DNA of 64,000 bases, from contig NZ_JARUBF010000001.1 in NCBI RefSeq assembly GCF_029626025.1, positions 6,294,001 through 6,358,000 of the forward strand, given 5' to 3'. The notes under the pieces are model-generated. The model was not told where the DNA came from and searched no databases. It saw only the letters and a list, made by a program, of their open reading frames with translations. Every line of letters begins with the position of its first letter. The stretch's first letter is position 1. Source of the stretch: Solwaraspora sp. WMMD406. Lineage in GTDB: Bacteria; Actinomycetota; Actinomycetes; Mycobacteriales; Micromonosporaceae. Position numbers and translations under genes: made by a program. Below are positions 15,227 to 24,649 of this stretch, piece by piece.

Positions 15227-16438
15227 GTGTCCAGGACCGTGAAGCGGGCGTTCAAGTACCGCTTCTACCCGACCCCCGGGCAGGCGGCCGAGCTCGCCCG
15301 GACGTTCGGCTGTGTCCGGCTGGTCTACAACAAGGCCCTGGCCGCCCGCACCGAGGCCTGGACCCAACGCCAGGAACGGGTCACCTACCACGCCACGTCG
15401 GCGATGCTGACCGCGTGGAAGAAGACCGAGGAGTTCGCGTTCCTCGGTGAGGTGTCGTCGGTGCCGTTGCAGCAGGCGCTGCGGCACCTGCAGACCGCGT
15501 TCACCAACTTCTGGGCGAAACGGGCCCGATACCCGACGTTCAAGTCGAGGAAACGGTCGCGGCGGTCTGCGGAGTACACCGCCAGCGCGTTCCGCTGGCG
15601 CGACGGCCGCCTCACCCTGGCGAAGATGACCGCACCGCTGGACATCGTCTGGTCCCGGCCACTCCCGCAGGGCGCGGCGCCGTCGACGGTGACCGTGTCC
15701 CAGGACCCGGCGGGCCGCTGGTACGTCTCCCTGCTCTGCGACGACCGGATCGAACAGGTGCCGGCCTCCACCGCTGTGGTGGGGGTCGACGCCGGTCTCG
15801 ACAGCCTGTTCACCCTGTCGACCGGGGAGAAGATCGCCAACCCGAGGCACGAACGCCGCGACCGCCAGCGGCTGACCCGCGCCCAACGCAACCTCGCCCG
15901 CAAAGCCAAAGGCTCGGCGAACCGGGCCAAAGCCCGACTGGCGGTGGCCCGCGTGCATGCCCGGATCGCCGACCGCCGCCGCGACCACCTGCACAAACTG
16001 ACCACTCGGCTCGTTCGTGACACCCAAACGATCGTGATCGAGGACCTGACCGTCCGCAACATGACGGCCAACCACCGTCTGGCCCGCGCCATCTCCGACG
16101 CGGCCTGGCGGCAGTTCCGCACCATGCTGGCCTACAAGGCCGACTGGTACGGCCGGGACCTGGTGGTCGTCGACCGCTGGTTCCCGTCGACCCGACTGTG
16201 CTCCGCGTGTGGTGCCCTGGCCGAGCGGATGCCGTTGGCCGTCCGGTCGTGGACCTGCCGGTGCGGGCGGACCCATGACCGGGACGTGAACGCGGCCCGC
16301 AACCTTCTCGCGGAGGGGCTCTCCGTGATTGCCTGTGGAGGCGGTGTAAGACCTCACCGGGAGTCCTCCTCTCGGACGGGGCGGTCGTCGGTGAAGCAGG
16401 AACCCCCTGGGGCGACCCAGGGAATCCCCGTCCCTTAG
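15227..16438 (+). CDS. tnpB: TnpB RNA-guided nuclease-type protein, intact
   Basis: A full-length 403-residue TnpB. RuvC acidic residues are Asp188 (VGVDAGL), Glu272 (VIEDL) and the Asp pair 351/353 (HDRDVNAA); the zinc ribbon is Cys325-Cys328 and Cys344-Cys346. The N-terminal FKYRFYPTPGQAAELARTFGCVRLVYNK and SSVPLQQALRHL segments are complete. TnpB proteins of this family act with an RNA made from the element's right end to cut the empty target site and so favour element retention. The stop codon lies inside the right-end hairpin, as usual. GTG 15227 gives the family-typical start VKRAFKYR. Confidence 0.93.
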   Translation: MSRTVKRAFKYRFYPTPGQAAELARTFGCVRLVYNKALAARTEAWTQRQERVTYHATSAMLTAWKKTEEFAFLGEVSSVPLQQALRHLQTAFTNFWAKRARYPTFKSRKRSRRSAEYTASAFRWRDGRLTLAKMTAPLDIVWSRPLPQGAAPSTVTVSQDPAGRWYVSLLCDDRIEQVPASTAVVGVDAGLDSLFTLSTGEKIANPRHERRDRQRLTRAQRNLARKAKGSANRAKARLAVARVHARIADRRRDHLHKLTTRLVRDTQTIVIEDLTVRNMTANHRLARAISDAAWRQFRTMLAYKADWYGRDLVVVDRWFPSTRLCSACGALAERMPLAVRSWTCRCGRTHDRDVNAARNLLAEGLSVIACGGGVRPHRESSSRTGRSSVKQEPPGATQGIPVP

Positions 16439-16461
16439 CTTTAGGCGGGGAGGATTGTCAA
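16320..16461 (+). ncRNA. Putative omega/reRNA of the intact tnpB element
   Basis: Region overlapping the 3' end of tnpB and the right-end hairpin, where the guide scaffold is encoded in this family. The predicted guide begins at 16462 (CTCCGCCGGCCAGTCA), which is the flanking chromosomal sequence. Exact ends are not visible from sequence. Confidence 0.4.
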
Positions 16462-16524
16462 CTCCGCCGGCCAGTCAGTGTCGGCATGGTTGGTATTGTC
16501 GCCGCCCGGTCCGACAATGTGGCG

Positions 16525-17166
16525 ATGGCATCGGAGTCCGACCGCGACCAGTCGACACGGATCCTGCGCACCTGGTCCGTGCAGCTGGTGGCGGTCGCCG
16601 GGGCCTGGGCGGTGGTCGTCGGAGTTCACCTGTTCGGCGTACGGATCGCCAGCCTGTGGCTGCTCGCGCCGGTGGTGTACGTACTGGTCTGGTTGCTTGC
16701 CATGCTCGTCACGACGACGGTCGTGGTGTCCGCCTGGCGACGTCGGCGGCGGGCAGCGGCAGCGGGCGTCGTGACCATCGCGGTGCTGGTGGCCGCAGGT
16801 GTGGTCGCCGTCGACTGGACGTACGCCTACGCGCAGGGCTTCTTCCGGCTCCACCGCGCGGACTTCGCGGCTCTCGCGGCGCTCGCCGATGCCGGCGGGC
16901 TCGCCTCCGGGGAGTACTACGGAGCCCGGCTGCCAGCTGATCTGCGGCACCTGTCGGTCACCGGTCGGGCGGCCTGGATCGGCCCGCGTGGTGGTGACCG
17001 CACGGTACTGTTTGTTCCGATGTGGACAGGCTTGTTGGATGGCGCGGTCGGCTACGCGTACGACCCGAAGACCCCGGCACCGGCAACCGGGGGCCGGCTC
17101 GACTGCTTCGCCGACCTCTGCGAGGTCCGCTGGACGCTGGGTGACGGCTGGCGGTGGGTGGGGTGA
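16525..17166 (+). CDS. Hypothetical membrane protein
   Basis: About 213 residues with three hydrophobic segments, beginning WSVQLVAVAGAWAVVVGV, SLWLLAPVVYVLVWLLAM and AGVVTIAVLVAAGVVAV, followed by an extracytoplasmic C-terminal domain with RDLAALA-like helices and two Cys (RLDCFADLCEV). No family was recognised. ATG 16525 or ATG 16486 could be the start; neither has a good ribosome-binding site. The IS right end lies only 64 bp (or 25 bp) upstream, so the original promoter may be displaced. Its stop overlaps the GTG of the next gene by four bases, so the kinase-like protein downstream is its likely partner. Confidence 0.65.
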   Translation: MASESDRDQSTRILRTWSVQLVAVAGAWAVVVGVHLFGVRIASLWLLAPVVYVLVWLLAMLVTTTVVVSAWRRRRRAAAAGVVTIAVLVAAGVVAVDWTYAYAQGFFRLHRADFAALAALADAGGLASGEYYGARLPADLRHLSVTGRAAWIGPRGGDRTVLFVPMWTGLLDGAVGYAYDPKTPAPATGGRLDCFADLCEVRWTLGDGWRWVG

Positions 17167-18311
17167 CGCGCCGTGGGATCGATCGACCGGCGGCGGCGGC
17201 CGCCGGGCCGCCGGCGCCGGACGAGCACCCCGACCACGTACGGGTGGCCCGGCACCGGACCGTCGCCGCGCACCTGGCCGCGCTCGACGACGACGAACTC
17301 GCCACGCTGCTGGCCGGCGCGACGCCGGGCGACACCGGGATGGGCGGTGCGACGGCGACCATGTCGGTCGCCGGCGTACCGGTGTTCGTCAAACGGGTTC
17401 CGCTGACCGAGCTGGAGCAGCGCCCGGGCAACGTCGGCTCGACCCGCAACGTGTTCGGGCTGCCGACCTTCTACCAGTACGGCTTCGGCTCCACCGGATT
17501 CGGCGCGTGGCGGGAGCTGGCGGCGCACCAGCTGGTCTCGGACTGGGTACGGCGGGGCCGGTTCGCCGGCTTCCCGCTGCTGTACCACTGGCGCGGGGTG
17601 TCGCGACCGGCGGTGGCGTCGACGCAGATGCCGTTGTGGACGCCGTCGCCGTTGTCCACACCCGAGGCGATCGACACCTGGGTCCGGCGCTGGGATGACT
17701 CGGCCGCGGTGCGGGACCGGCTCACCGCCATCGCCGACGCGTCGGCCGGCATCGTCCTGTTCCTGGAGCACATTCCGTACCAGTTGGACACCTGGCTGGC
17801 CGATCAGGCTGGCGCGGGCGAGCGAACCGGCCCGGCGGAGCGGGTCGCCGCCGCGTACGACCTGGTCGACCGGTCGTTGCGGGCCGGTACACGGTTCCTG
17901 TCCACGCAGGGTTTCGTGCACTTCGACGCACACTTGCGCAACCTGCTCACGGATGGCCGGCGGGTCTACTTCGCCGACTTCGGCCTCGCGGTCCACTGCG
18001 GATTCGAGTTGAGTGCGGAAGAGTCCGCGTTCCTCGCCCGACACCGGGCCTACGACCGGTGCTACACCGCCACCCAGCTGACCTTCCGGCTGATCAAAGG
18101 CACGCTCGGGCTGGACTGGCCGGACAGCCTCGAATACCTGCGCACGGAGCGGGCAGCCGGCTGTCCGGACCTGCCGGCGGCGGCCCGGGTACTGGTGTCA
18201 CGGGACGGGCGGATCGCCGAGCTCATGGGCGGCTTCTGGCACCGGATGCTGCGGGACCGGACAACGTCCTACCCGTACGGCGAACTCGAGGCGGCGCTCG
18301 CGGCGCGGTGA
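17163..18311 (+). CDS. Protein kinase-like/aminoglycoside-phosphotransferase-like protein
   Basis: A 382-residue protein with kinase-fold motifs: VPVFVKRVPL carries the nucleotide-binding Lys, GFVHFDAHLRNLLTDG the catalytic loop (H-F-D-x-x-x-x-N instead of the usual HRDLHxxN) and YFADFGLAV the DFG magnesium loop. No transmembrane segment or glycine-rich loop of a classical eukaryotic-type Ser/Thr kinase is seen, so it is closer to the APH/choline-kinase side; the substrate is unknown. Coupled by a GTGA overlap to the preceding membrane protein. Confidence 0.75.
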   Translation: MTRRGIDRPAAAAAGPPAPDEHPDHVRVARHRTVAAHLAALDDDELATLLAGATPGDTGMGGATATMSVAGVPVFVKRVPLTELEQRPGNVGSTRNVFGLPTFYQYGFGSTGFGAWRELAAHQLVSDWVRRGRFAGFPLLYHWRGVSRPAVASTQMPLWTPSPLSTPEAIDTWVRRWDDSAAVRDRLTAIADASAGIVLFLEHIPYQLDTWLADQAGAGERTGPAERVAAAYDLVDRSLRAGTRFLSTQGFVHFDAHLRNLLTDGRRVYFADFGLAVHCGFELSAEESAFLARHRAYDRCYTATQLTFRLIKGTLGLDWPDSLEYLRTERAAGCPDLPAAARVLVSRDGRIAELMGGFWHRMLRDRTTSYPYGELEAALAAR

Positions 18312-18369
18312 CCACCGGTCGGGACACCGGCGACGGTCGGCCACCCGTACCGGTGCCGACCCCGGCCTG

Positions 18370-18411
18370 CCGATCGACACCGAAGATCCGCCGATCGACA
18401 CCGAAGATCCC
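18370..18411. repeat. 21-bp tandem repeat upstream of the subtilase gene
   Basis: Two adjacent 21-bp units each containing CGATCGACACCGAAGATCC, 120-165 bp before the subtilase ATG. Could be a pair of regulator sites; nothing else is seen in the 18312-18533 interval. Confidence 0.5.
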
Positions 18412-18533
18412 CTGTATCGCAATGTGAAGGGTTGACGGCAGGAAGTCATCAACATCACGATGGTCGCCGACAGCGTTCCACGAGCTTCGATGAGTTCGGA
18501 CTGATCCCGGCCCCGCGATCCAGGAGACGATCG

Positions 18534-21500
18534 ATGTCAGGACGCAAGCGTACGCCTCCACCACCATGGACCAGATTCCGTCGCCTGCTGGCGGCCGCCG
18601 CCAGCGCCGTCCTGGCCGGCGGGCTGCTCGCCGCGCCGGCCGCCGCGACACCCGTCGGCGACGACGCCGCACCGGGAGCCGCACCGAAGACCGCGACGGC
18701 GACGATCGCCGCCGAGCTGCGGACGACCGTCGCCGAGTCGACCGGTGAACGGATCCAGGCGCTGCTGATGCTGCCCAACCCGCAGCGGTACCCGACGAAC
18801 CCGGACACCGCCGTCGACCAGCTGCGCACCCACGCCCAGGAAGTCCAGGACGAGGTCGAGACGGCGCTCGAGGAACGGGCCGAGACCGCCGGTGACGTAC
18901 GGGTGGTCAACCGGTTCTGGATCACCAACATGCTGCTCGTCGAGTTCACCGCCGACGCGTCCCGGCTGGCGGCGCTGGCCGCCCTGCCCGGCGTACAGCG
19001 GGTGTTGCCCAACTTCACCCTGAGCCTGCCGGACACCGAGATGACCGCGACCGCCGACCCCGCCGCGGCGATCATCGACGGCCGGATCACCTGGGGCCTC
19101 GACCGTATCGGCGCCGAAAAGGTCTGGACCGAACTGGGCCTCGACGGCACCGGCGTACGGGTGGTCACCCTGGACACCGGGGTCGCGATCAACCACCCCG
19201 ACCTGGTCGGCAAGATGGCCACCGACGACCCGACCGACCCGACCTACCCGGGCGGCTGGATGGAGTTCAGCTCCAGCGGCGGCCTCGTCTCGTCCCAGCC
19301 GCGGGACTCGTCCACCCACGGCACCCACGTCTCCGGCACGATCCACGGCGGCGCGGCGTCCGGCGTGATCATCGGCGGCGCCCCCGGTGCCGAGATGGCC
19401 CACGGCCTGGTCATCCCCGGCGGCTCCGGCTCGTTCACCCAGGTCGCCGCCGGCATGCAGTGGGCGATCGCGCCCACCGACGCGGCCGGCAACCCGGCCG
19501 GCCGGCCCGCCGACGTGGTCAGCATGTCGCTCGGCGCGGCGAGCTACTCGGCCGAGATGATCGCCCCGACGCGGGCGATCGTCGCCGCCGGCGCGTTCCC
19601 GTCGTTCGCCATCGGCAACGAGGACATCTTCGGCAGCTGCGGCGTCGGCTCGTCCAGCCCGGGCAACGTCTACGAAGCGGTCGGCGTCGGCGCCACCGAC
19701 ATCGACGACAACGTCGCCGACTTCTCCTGCGGCAACGTGGTCAACAAGTCGAGCTGGGCCAGCCCGCCCGCCGACTGGCCGGACAGCTGGGTCACCCCGG
19801 ACCTGTCCGCCCCCGGCGACGAGGTCTGGTCGGCCAGCCCCGACGGCAGCTACCGCTACGCCAGCGGCACCTCGATGGCCACCCCGCACACCAGCGCCGT
19901 CGCCGCGCTGCTGCTGCAGGGCGCGCCGGAGCTCAGCGTCGACGCGACCCGTACCGCCCTGATCGACACGGCGTTCTGGGACGACCGGTACGCCGACGTG
20001 GCCCCCGACACCCGCTACGGCCACGGCCGGATCGACGCGTACGCCGCCGCCAGCCAGGTGGCGCTCGACAGCGGCGTCACCGGTGCGGTGACCACCGCCG
20101 GCACCAGTGCCCCGATCGCCGACGCCGTCGTCACCGTCACGCCCGGCGGAGCCTCGGTCCGCACCGGCGACGACGGCGCCTTCACCCTGCGCCTGCCGCC
20201 GGGCGACTACACGCTGACCGCGTCCGCGTTCGGCCACGAGACCACCAGCGCCTCCGCCGTCGTGGTCGAGGAGTCGTTCACAACGGTCGACCTCGCCCTC
20301 GAACCGCTGCCGATCGGGGTGATCACCGGTGCCGCGACGTTCGAGGAGAGCGGCCACGGCGTGCCCGGGGTGACGATCACGGTCACCGCCGACGGCGCCC
20401 CGGTGGACCGTACGGTGGTCACCGGAGCCGACGGCGCGTACCGCATCGAACTGCCGGCCGGCGACTACCGGGTCGCCGCCGACCATCCCCGGTTCGCCGC
20501 CTCCCCGCCGGTCGAGGTGACCGTGCCGGACGGCGGCACCGTCACGACCGACTTCACGCTGCGCCCGCCGCCGCAGACAGTCGCCCTGGTCGGCAGCTAC
20601 GCCGAGTCGTACGCCGAGGAAATTTTCACGCCGCGCGGCATCGAGACGGTGATCTACGACTGGAGTGAGCTGGCCGACGCCGCCGAACACTCGCTCGTGG
20701 TGCTCGGCTACGGCGTGAGCAGCAACTACAACGAGGCGACGTTCCAGGCGTTCCTGGACGCCACCGACGCCGCCGGCACCGGCGTGATCTTCACCGACCA
20801 CGCGTACAGCACCGGCAACGGCATCCGGCAGCTGTCCCGGCACACCGGGCAGCCCGTGTCGACCGGTTCCAACACTGGCGGGACCGGGGTCGCCGAATCG
20901 TTCTACGAGGTGACCGCAACCCACCCGATCCTCGACGGGTACGCCGTCGGCGACCGGATCCCGCTGGACACCAGCACCCAGGCGAAGTGGATCGCCTGGT
21001 TCGGCGACTACTCCGGCGAGGGCCGGCAGACCCTGGCCGACCTCGGCCGCAGCGACGCCACCGGCATCTACGGTGGCGGCATCGGCGTCGACCAGCGGCC
21101 CACCAACCGGCACGTGTTGCTCTCCACGCACGGCGTGTCGGTCACCCGGGGTCCGGTCGACTGGAGCCCCGAGGCGACCGAGGTGTTCCTGAACGCCGTC
21201 GACTGGGCGGCCCGGCCGGCCGAGGACGGGCAACCGTACTTCGCCGTGCACGGGTTGACGGTCGGCCCCGACGAGGTCAAGAGCGACGAGCCGGTGACGG
21301 TGACCGTGCAGGTCAAGAACGTCGGCGCGTCGGCCGGGCCGTACCAGGCGGTGCTGCGGGTCGACGGCGAGCCGGCGGCGACCACCACGGTCACCCTGGA
21401 CTCCGGTGCCAACCGGAGTCTCACCTGGACGATCAGCGAGCGGGAGATCGGCGACTACGCCGTGTCGGTCGAGTACCTGACCGACTCGTTCCGGGTTCGG

Positions 21501-22877
21501 CCGCCCCGGGTGAGTTTGACCGCCCGTACCGTCGACGCCCCGGACGCCGCGCCCGGCCCGCTGGCCGGCGCGACCGTCGAGCTGATCCACGACGGCGCGG
21601 TGGTCCCGGTCGGCGCGACCGGCGACGACGGCACCCTCACCTTCGAGACCCCGGCGGCCGTCGACCGCTACACCCTCGTCGTGCGTCGGGCCGCGACCGA
21701 GGCCGACGGTACGGCGTACCTGCTGCACCGGGTGATCACCGTGATCGACGACGACGAGGTGGTGTTCGCCCCCCGGGTGTTGGCCGGCGGCATGACCGAG
21801 GGGTCGACGGCGGCGGAGAACCTGTCCACCCGGATGGAGTTGGCCGCCGAGCAGGTCGATGACGCGCATGAGGCGCTGGTGTATCTGCGGTCGACCGGGA
21901 CCGCGCCGTGGGCGTACCCGTTCGGACCGGGGCCGCTGGTCGCGTCCCTGGACACCTACCAGGCGGTCGCCGTGCACCAGGTGCCCCGGCTGGAGCAGGA
22001 CTGGTGGCTGGTCAGCGAGATCCTGTCCGATCTGGACTGGACCGAGCCGTTCGACGGCACGCTGCCGTTCGGTGGGGCACCGAAGGTGGAGGTGGCGGCG
22101 AGCGTACCGGCGCCGGCGACGGCCGAGGTGGACTGGTCGGTGACCGACGCGTACGGGCATCCGTTCGCGACCGTACGCGCGACCGAGGTTCGCCCGTTCG
22201 CGGATCTGCCGGCGGTGACCCGGCTGGAGGATGTCGCGGCGGCGGTCCGGACGTTGGCGCCCGTCGAGGCCCGCCCGGTGCTGCGGTTGTCCGCTCCGGA
22301 CGGCACCCCGGTGCGGGGCGGCTATGTGAACTGGGCCGACCGGCCGTACACGTTCGAGGTCGACGATCCGCAACCGGGCCGCTACCAGCTCGAACTCGAA
22401 CTGGACACCGGCTGGTACGGCGGGAGCGTCGACGCCGAGACGTCGGTGGTGCTGGCTCCGGCGGCGACGCTGACCGCCGACTATCCGGCGGCGGCCGAGG
22501 TCGACGGCTGGGTGCACCCGACAGTCCGGGCGGTCAACTCAAGCGGGGTGGACCAGGGCACCGCCGCCCTGACCCTGACGGTGACCCACCCCGACGGTGA
22601 CCTGCTGGCCCGGGACCTCGCCGTGCAGGTACGGGTCGACGACGCCTGGGTCCGGGTGCCGCTGACCGTACGGGACGGCGCGTTGACCGCGACGCTGGCA
22701 CCGGAGGTGGCGCTGCCGGCCGGGGCCGACCACACCTGGTTGCTGCATACCCGGGCCCGCCGGGCCGGCGAGTTCACGTTCACCCACGAGCTGTCCGGCG
22801 ACGGGGTGTCGGTGACCGCCAGCAGCGTGGTGTCCGTCGTCCCGGCGACGGCCGGTTACGGAGCGTTGCCGGTCTGA
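18534..22877 (+). CDS. Large secreted subtilisin-like protease with beta-sandwich tail
   Basis: A 1447-residue S8 peptidase. Signal peptide to about residue 38 (LLAAPAAA), an inhibitor I9-type propeptide at about 60-170, and a catalytic domain with Asp214 (TLDTG), His262 (THGTHVSG), oxyanion Asn362 (AIGNED) and Ser447 (SGTSMATPH). Two carboxypeptidase-regulatory-like repeats (about 500-680), a flavodoxin/GATase-like segment (VALVGSYAESYAEEIFTP to VDWAARP), a CARDB domain (YFAVHGLTVGP) and further beta modules follow. No LPXTG or membrane anchor, so it is likely released. ATG 18534 has AGGAG eight bases upstream. Followed by a 34-bp palindromic terminator. Confidence 0.92.
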   Translation: MSGRKRTPPPPWTRFRRLLAAAASAVLAGGLLAAPAAATPVGDDAAPGAAPKTATATIAAELRTTVAESTGERIQALLMLPNPQRYPTNPDTAVDQLRTHAQEVQDEVETALEERAETAGDVRVVNRFWITNMLLVEFTADASRLAALAALPGVQRVLPNFTLSLPDTEMTATADPAAAIIDGRITWGLDRIGAEKVWTELGLDGTGVRVVTLDTGVAINHPDLVGKMATDDPTDPTYPGGWMEFSSSGGLVSSQPRDSSTHGTHVSGTIHGGAASGVIIGGAPGAEMAHGLVIPGGSGSFTQVAAGMQWAIAPTDAAGNPAGRPADVVSMSLGAASYSAEMIAPTRAIVAAGAFPSFAIGNEDIFGSCGVGSSSPGNVYEAVGVGATDIDDNVADFSCGNVVNKSSWASPPADWPDSWVTPDLSAPGDEVWSASPDGSYRYASGTSMATPHTSAVAALLLQGAPELSVDATRTALIDTAFWDDRYADVAPDTRYGHGRIDAYAAASQVALDSGVTGAVTTAGTSAPIADAVVTVTPGGASVRTGDDGAFTLRLPPGDYTLTASAFGHETTSASAVVVEESFTTVDLALEPLPIGVITGAATFEESGHGVPGVTITVTADGAPVDRTVVTGADGAYRIELPAGDYRVAADHPRFAASPPVEVTVPDGGTVTTDFTLRPPPQTVALVGSYAESYAEEIFTPRGIETVIYDWSELADAAEHSLVVLGYGVSSNYNEATFQAFLDATDAAGTGVIFTDHAYSTGNGIRQLSRHTGQPVSTGSNTGGTGVAESFYEVTATHPILDGYAVGDRIPLDTSTQAKWIAWFGDYSGEGRQTLADLGRSDATGIYGGGIGVDQRPTNRHVLLSTHGVSVTRGPVDWSPEATEVFLNAVDWAARPAEDGQPYFAVHGLTVGPDEVKSDEPVTVTVQVKNVGASAGPYQAVLRVDGEPAATTTVTLDSGANRSLTWTISEREIGDYAVSVEYLTDSFRVRPPRVSLTARTVDAPDAAPGPLAGATVELIHDGAVVPVGATGDDGTLTFETPAAVDRYTLVVRRAATEADGTAYLLHRVITVIDDDEVVFAPRVLAGGMTEGSTAAENLSTRMELAAEQVDDAHEALVYLRSTGTAPWAYPFGPGPLVASLDTYQAVAVHQVPRLEQDWWLVSEILSDLDWTEPFDGTLPFGGAPKVEVAASVPAPATAEVDWSVTDAYGHPFATVRATEVRPFADLPAVTRLEDVAAAVRTLAPVEARPVLRLSAPDGTPVRGGYVNWADRPYTFEVDDPQPGRYQLELELDTGWYGGSVDAETSVVLAPAATLTADYPAAAEVDGWVHPTVRAVNSSGVDQGTAALTLTVTHPDGDLLARDLAVQVRVDDAWVRVPLTVRDGALTATLAPEVALPAGADHTWLLHTRARRAGEFTFTHELSGDGVSVTASSVVSVVPATAGYGALPV

Positions 22878-22908
22878 CGTTCCCGCGTTTCGACGTCATC
22901 GCAGCCTG

Positions 22909-22942
22909 ACCCGGCGGCCACCGGTACCGGTGGCCGCCGGGT
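22909..22942. terminator. 34-bp perfect palindrome
   Basis: Arms 22909-22925 and 22926-22942 are perfectly complementary (17 bp) with no unpaired centre, 31 bp after the subtilase stop and 12 bp before the lipid-kinase start. Likely terminator; it also separates the two genes. Confidence 0.75.
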
Positions 22943-22954
22943 TAGGGTCTGCCC

Positions 22955-23884
22955 GTGCGAACCAAGCAGGAGTTGACCGAGGCCATTCGGCGACAGCGCC
23001 GAGCGGCGCTGATCGTCAACGCCAAGTCGCGGCGGGGGCGTCAGCTCTACAGCGACGCCAGGCAGCGGCTCACCTCGGCCGGCTTCACGCTGGTCGGTTC
23101 GTATCCCGTCGACGAGCCGGGTGAGCTGGAACGCAGCCTCGACGAGGCGGTCCGACTCGCCCCGGACCTGCTGGTGGCCGGCGGCGGGGACGGCACGATC
23201 GGGGCCGCCGCCCGGTTGCTGGCCCACCGCGACATCGCGCTCGGCCTGCTGCCGCTGGGCACCACCAACAACTTCGCCCGGACCTTGGGCATCCCGATCG
23301 ACCTGGACGCCGCCGTCGCGGTCATCACCACCGGCAAGGTGATCGACGTTGACCTGGGTCTGGCCGGTGACCTGCCGTTCGCCAACCACGTCGGCATCGG
23401 GCTGTCGGCCGAGGTGATGCTCCGTACCCCGCCCCGGCTCAAGCGGGCGGTCGGCAAGCTGGCCTATCCGGCGACGGCGGCGGCGTTGATGGCCCGGCAC
23501 CGCCCGCTGCGGGTCACCGTCCGGGCCGAGGGCCGGATCCGGGAGTTCACCACCCATCAGCTGTACGTCGCCAACGGCGGTCATCAGGCGGGGCGGCCGA
23601 TCACCGCCGACGCCAACGCCGACGACCGGCTGCTGGTGGCGTACCCGGTCGGTGGGCCGAGCCGCCGCGGCCTGTTGGGCGCGACGGTGCGCAACGCCGC
23701 GACCGGCCATCGCCGGACCTTGCGGCACGATCCGTTCCTCGCCGTCGGCGAGCTGCTGGTGGAGGCGGACCGGCCGGCCGCCGTCGAGATCGACGGCGAG
23801 CCCAGCGGGGAGACGCCGATCCGGCTGTCGGTCGATCCCAACGCGCTACGGGTGATGGCCGCCGCCGACGTCGTCGACCGGTGA
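22955..23884 (+). CDS. Diacylglycerol kinase-family lipid kinase
   Basis: A 309-residue DgkB/YegS-type lipid kinase. The nucleotide-binding GGGDGT is at residues 76-81 and LGLLPLGTTNNFARTLGIP is the conserved second motif; VEIDGEPSGETPIRLSVDPNALRVM is the C-terminal beta-sandwich hallmark. It phosphorylates diacylglycerol or a related lipid at the inner membrane. The protein has no membrane helix. GTG 22955 lacks a strong ribosome-binding site, but the palindrome immediately upstream leaves no room for a longer product. Convergent with the DUF1707 gene. Confidence 0.9.
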   Translation: MRTKQELTEAIRRQRRAALIVNAKSRRGRQLYSDARQRLTSAGFTLVGSYPVDEPGELERSLDEAVRLAPDLLVAGGGDGTIGAAARLLAHRDIALGLLPLGTTNNFARTLGIPIDLDAAVAVITTGKVIDVDLGLAGDLPFANHVGIGLSAEVMLRTPPRLKRAVGKLAYPATAAALMARHRPLRVTVRAEGRIREFTTHQLYVANGGHQAGRPITADANADDRLLVAYPVGGPSRRGLLGATVRNAATGHRRTLRHDPFLAVGELLVEADRPAAVEIDGEPSGETPIRLSVDPNALRVMAAADVVDR

Positions 23885-23970
23885 GGTCGACGCTCACCAG
23901 ACGAACCCGGCCGCCGCCGATCCCGAAACCACCAGGCCGAAGGATCAGCGGGCCGGATCGGGCGAGGTAC

Positions 23971-24564
23971 TTAAAAACGCCAGCGCCAGAAACGATATTC
24001 GTACCGGACGAGCAGCGTGCCGGCCGCGACACTGCCGGTGATCACGACATGCGGCGCGGTCGAGCCCGGCTCCGGAACCGCCGGCACCTTGACCCTGGCC
24101 GAACCGGCCGTGGTGCGCACGCCGTCGACGTTCGCGGTCGCCCCCGCCGGCAGCACGATGGTCGTCGAGCCGGCCTGCGTCGCCAACTCGATCTCCACCA
24201 CCCGGTGGCTGATCACCGCCTCCCGAAGATCGAGATGGACCGATCCCGCTCGGCCCCGTACCCGCAGCCGGCGCGGCACGCTCCAGCGGCCCTTACGCCG
24301 CAACTCGCCCGCCTCGCTGTGGAGCTCGACCACGTCGGCGACCTCGGCGACGGCAGGCTCGACCGCCGGCAGGTCGGCGACGTACGGCTCCACCTCGCCG
24401 AACGTGACCGACCGCAGCACCCCGTCGACGCGCTGCTCAAACTCGGACAGGGTCAGCCGGCCCTCGGCGACGGCGGAGTTCAACCGGGCGACGACGGCTT
24501 CCCGGTCGGCGTCGGACATCCGCAGATCCCGCCGCTGCGGGACGAGTTCGCCACTCACCCGCAC
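23971..24564 (-). CDS. DUF1707 and LiaF-like C-terminal domain protein
   Basis: A 197-residue protein with an N-terminal DUF1707 SHOCT-like domain (RMSDADREAVVARLNSAVAEGRLTLSEFEQRV split over residues 15-47) and a C-terminal beta-helical part (residues 100-190) like the cell-wall-active antibiotics response domain. There is no transmembrane segment, unlike LiaF. In actinomycetes DUF1707 proteins are common and presumed regulatory at the envelope. GTG 24564 is the first plausible start; ATG 24519 would cut into the N-terminal arm. Confidence 0.8.
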   Translation of the reverse strand: MRVSGELVPQRRDLRMSDADREAVVARLNSAVAEGRLTLSEFEQRVDGVLRSVTFGEVEPYVADLPAVEPAVAEVADVVELHSEAGELRRKGRWSVPRRLRVRGRAGSVHLDLREAVISHRVVEIELATQAGSTTIVLPAGATANVDGVRTTAGSARVKVPAVPEPGSTAPHVVITGSVAAGTLLVRYEYRFWRWRF

Positions 24565-24597
24565 GACTCTACGGGCGGCCGGGCCGGACGACGACCG

Positions 24598-24649
24598 CCC
24601 CGGCCACCCCGGCCACCCCGGTCTGCCCGGTCTGCCCGGTCTGCCCGAG
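24598..24649. repeat. 9-bp tandem repeats between two minus-strand genes
   Basis: Short tandem units CCCCGGCCA (two copies plus) and CGGTCTGCC (three copies) fill the gap between the DnaN-like gene stop and the DUF1707 gene. Confidence 0.6.

Larger units (their letters stand above)
15140..16461 (+). mobile_element. Stand-alone IS200/IS605-type tnpB element
   Basis: Carries only tnpB. The right end shows TCCCCG (16425-16430) pairing with CGGGGA (16446-16451), a nested CCT/AGG pair and a terminal GAGGATTGTCAA with TCAA at 16458-16461, the same design as the element ending at 12520. The left boundary is uncertain. With no tnpA it would need transposase in trans, for example the intact tnpA at 11072. 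Confidence 0.65.

Noticed and set aside
18537-22517. Very long ORF on the minus strand opposite the subtilase gene
   Set aside because: It is a GC-bias shadow of the plus-strand gene: Arg/Gly/Val-rich, no motifs, no start signal.
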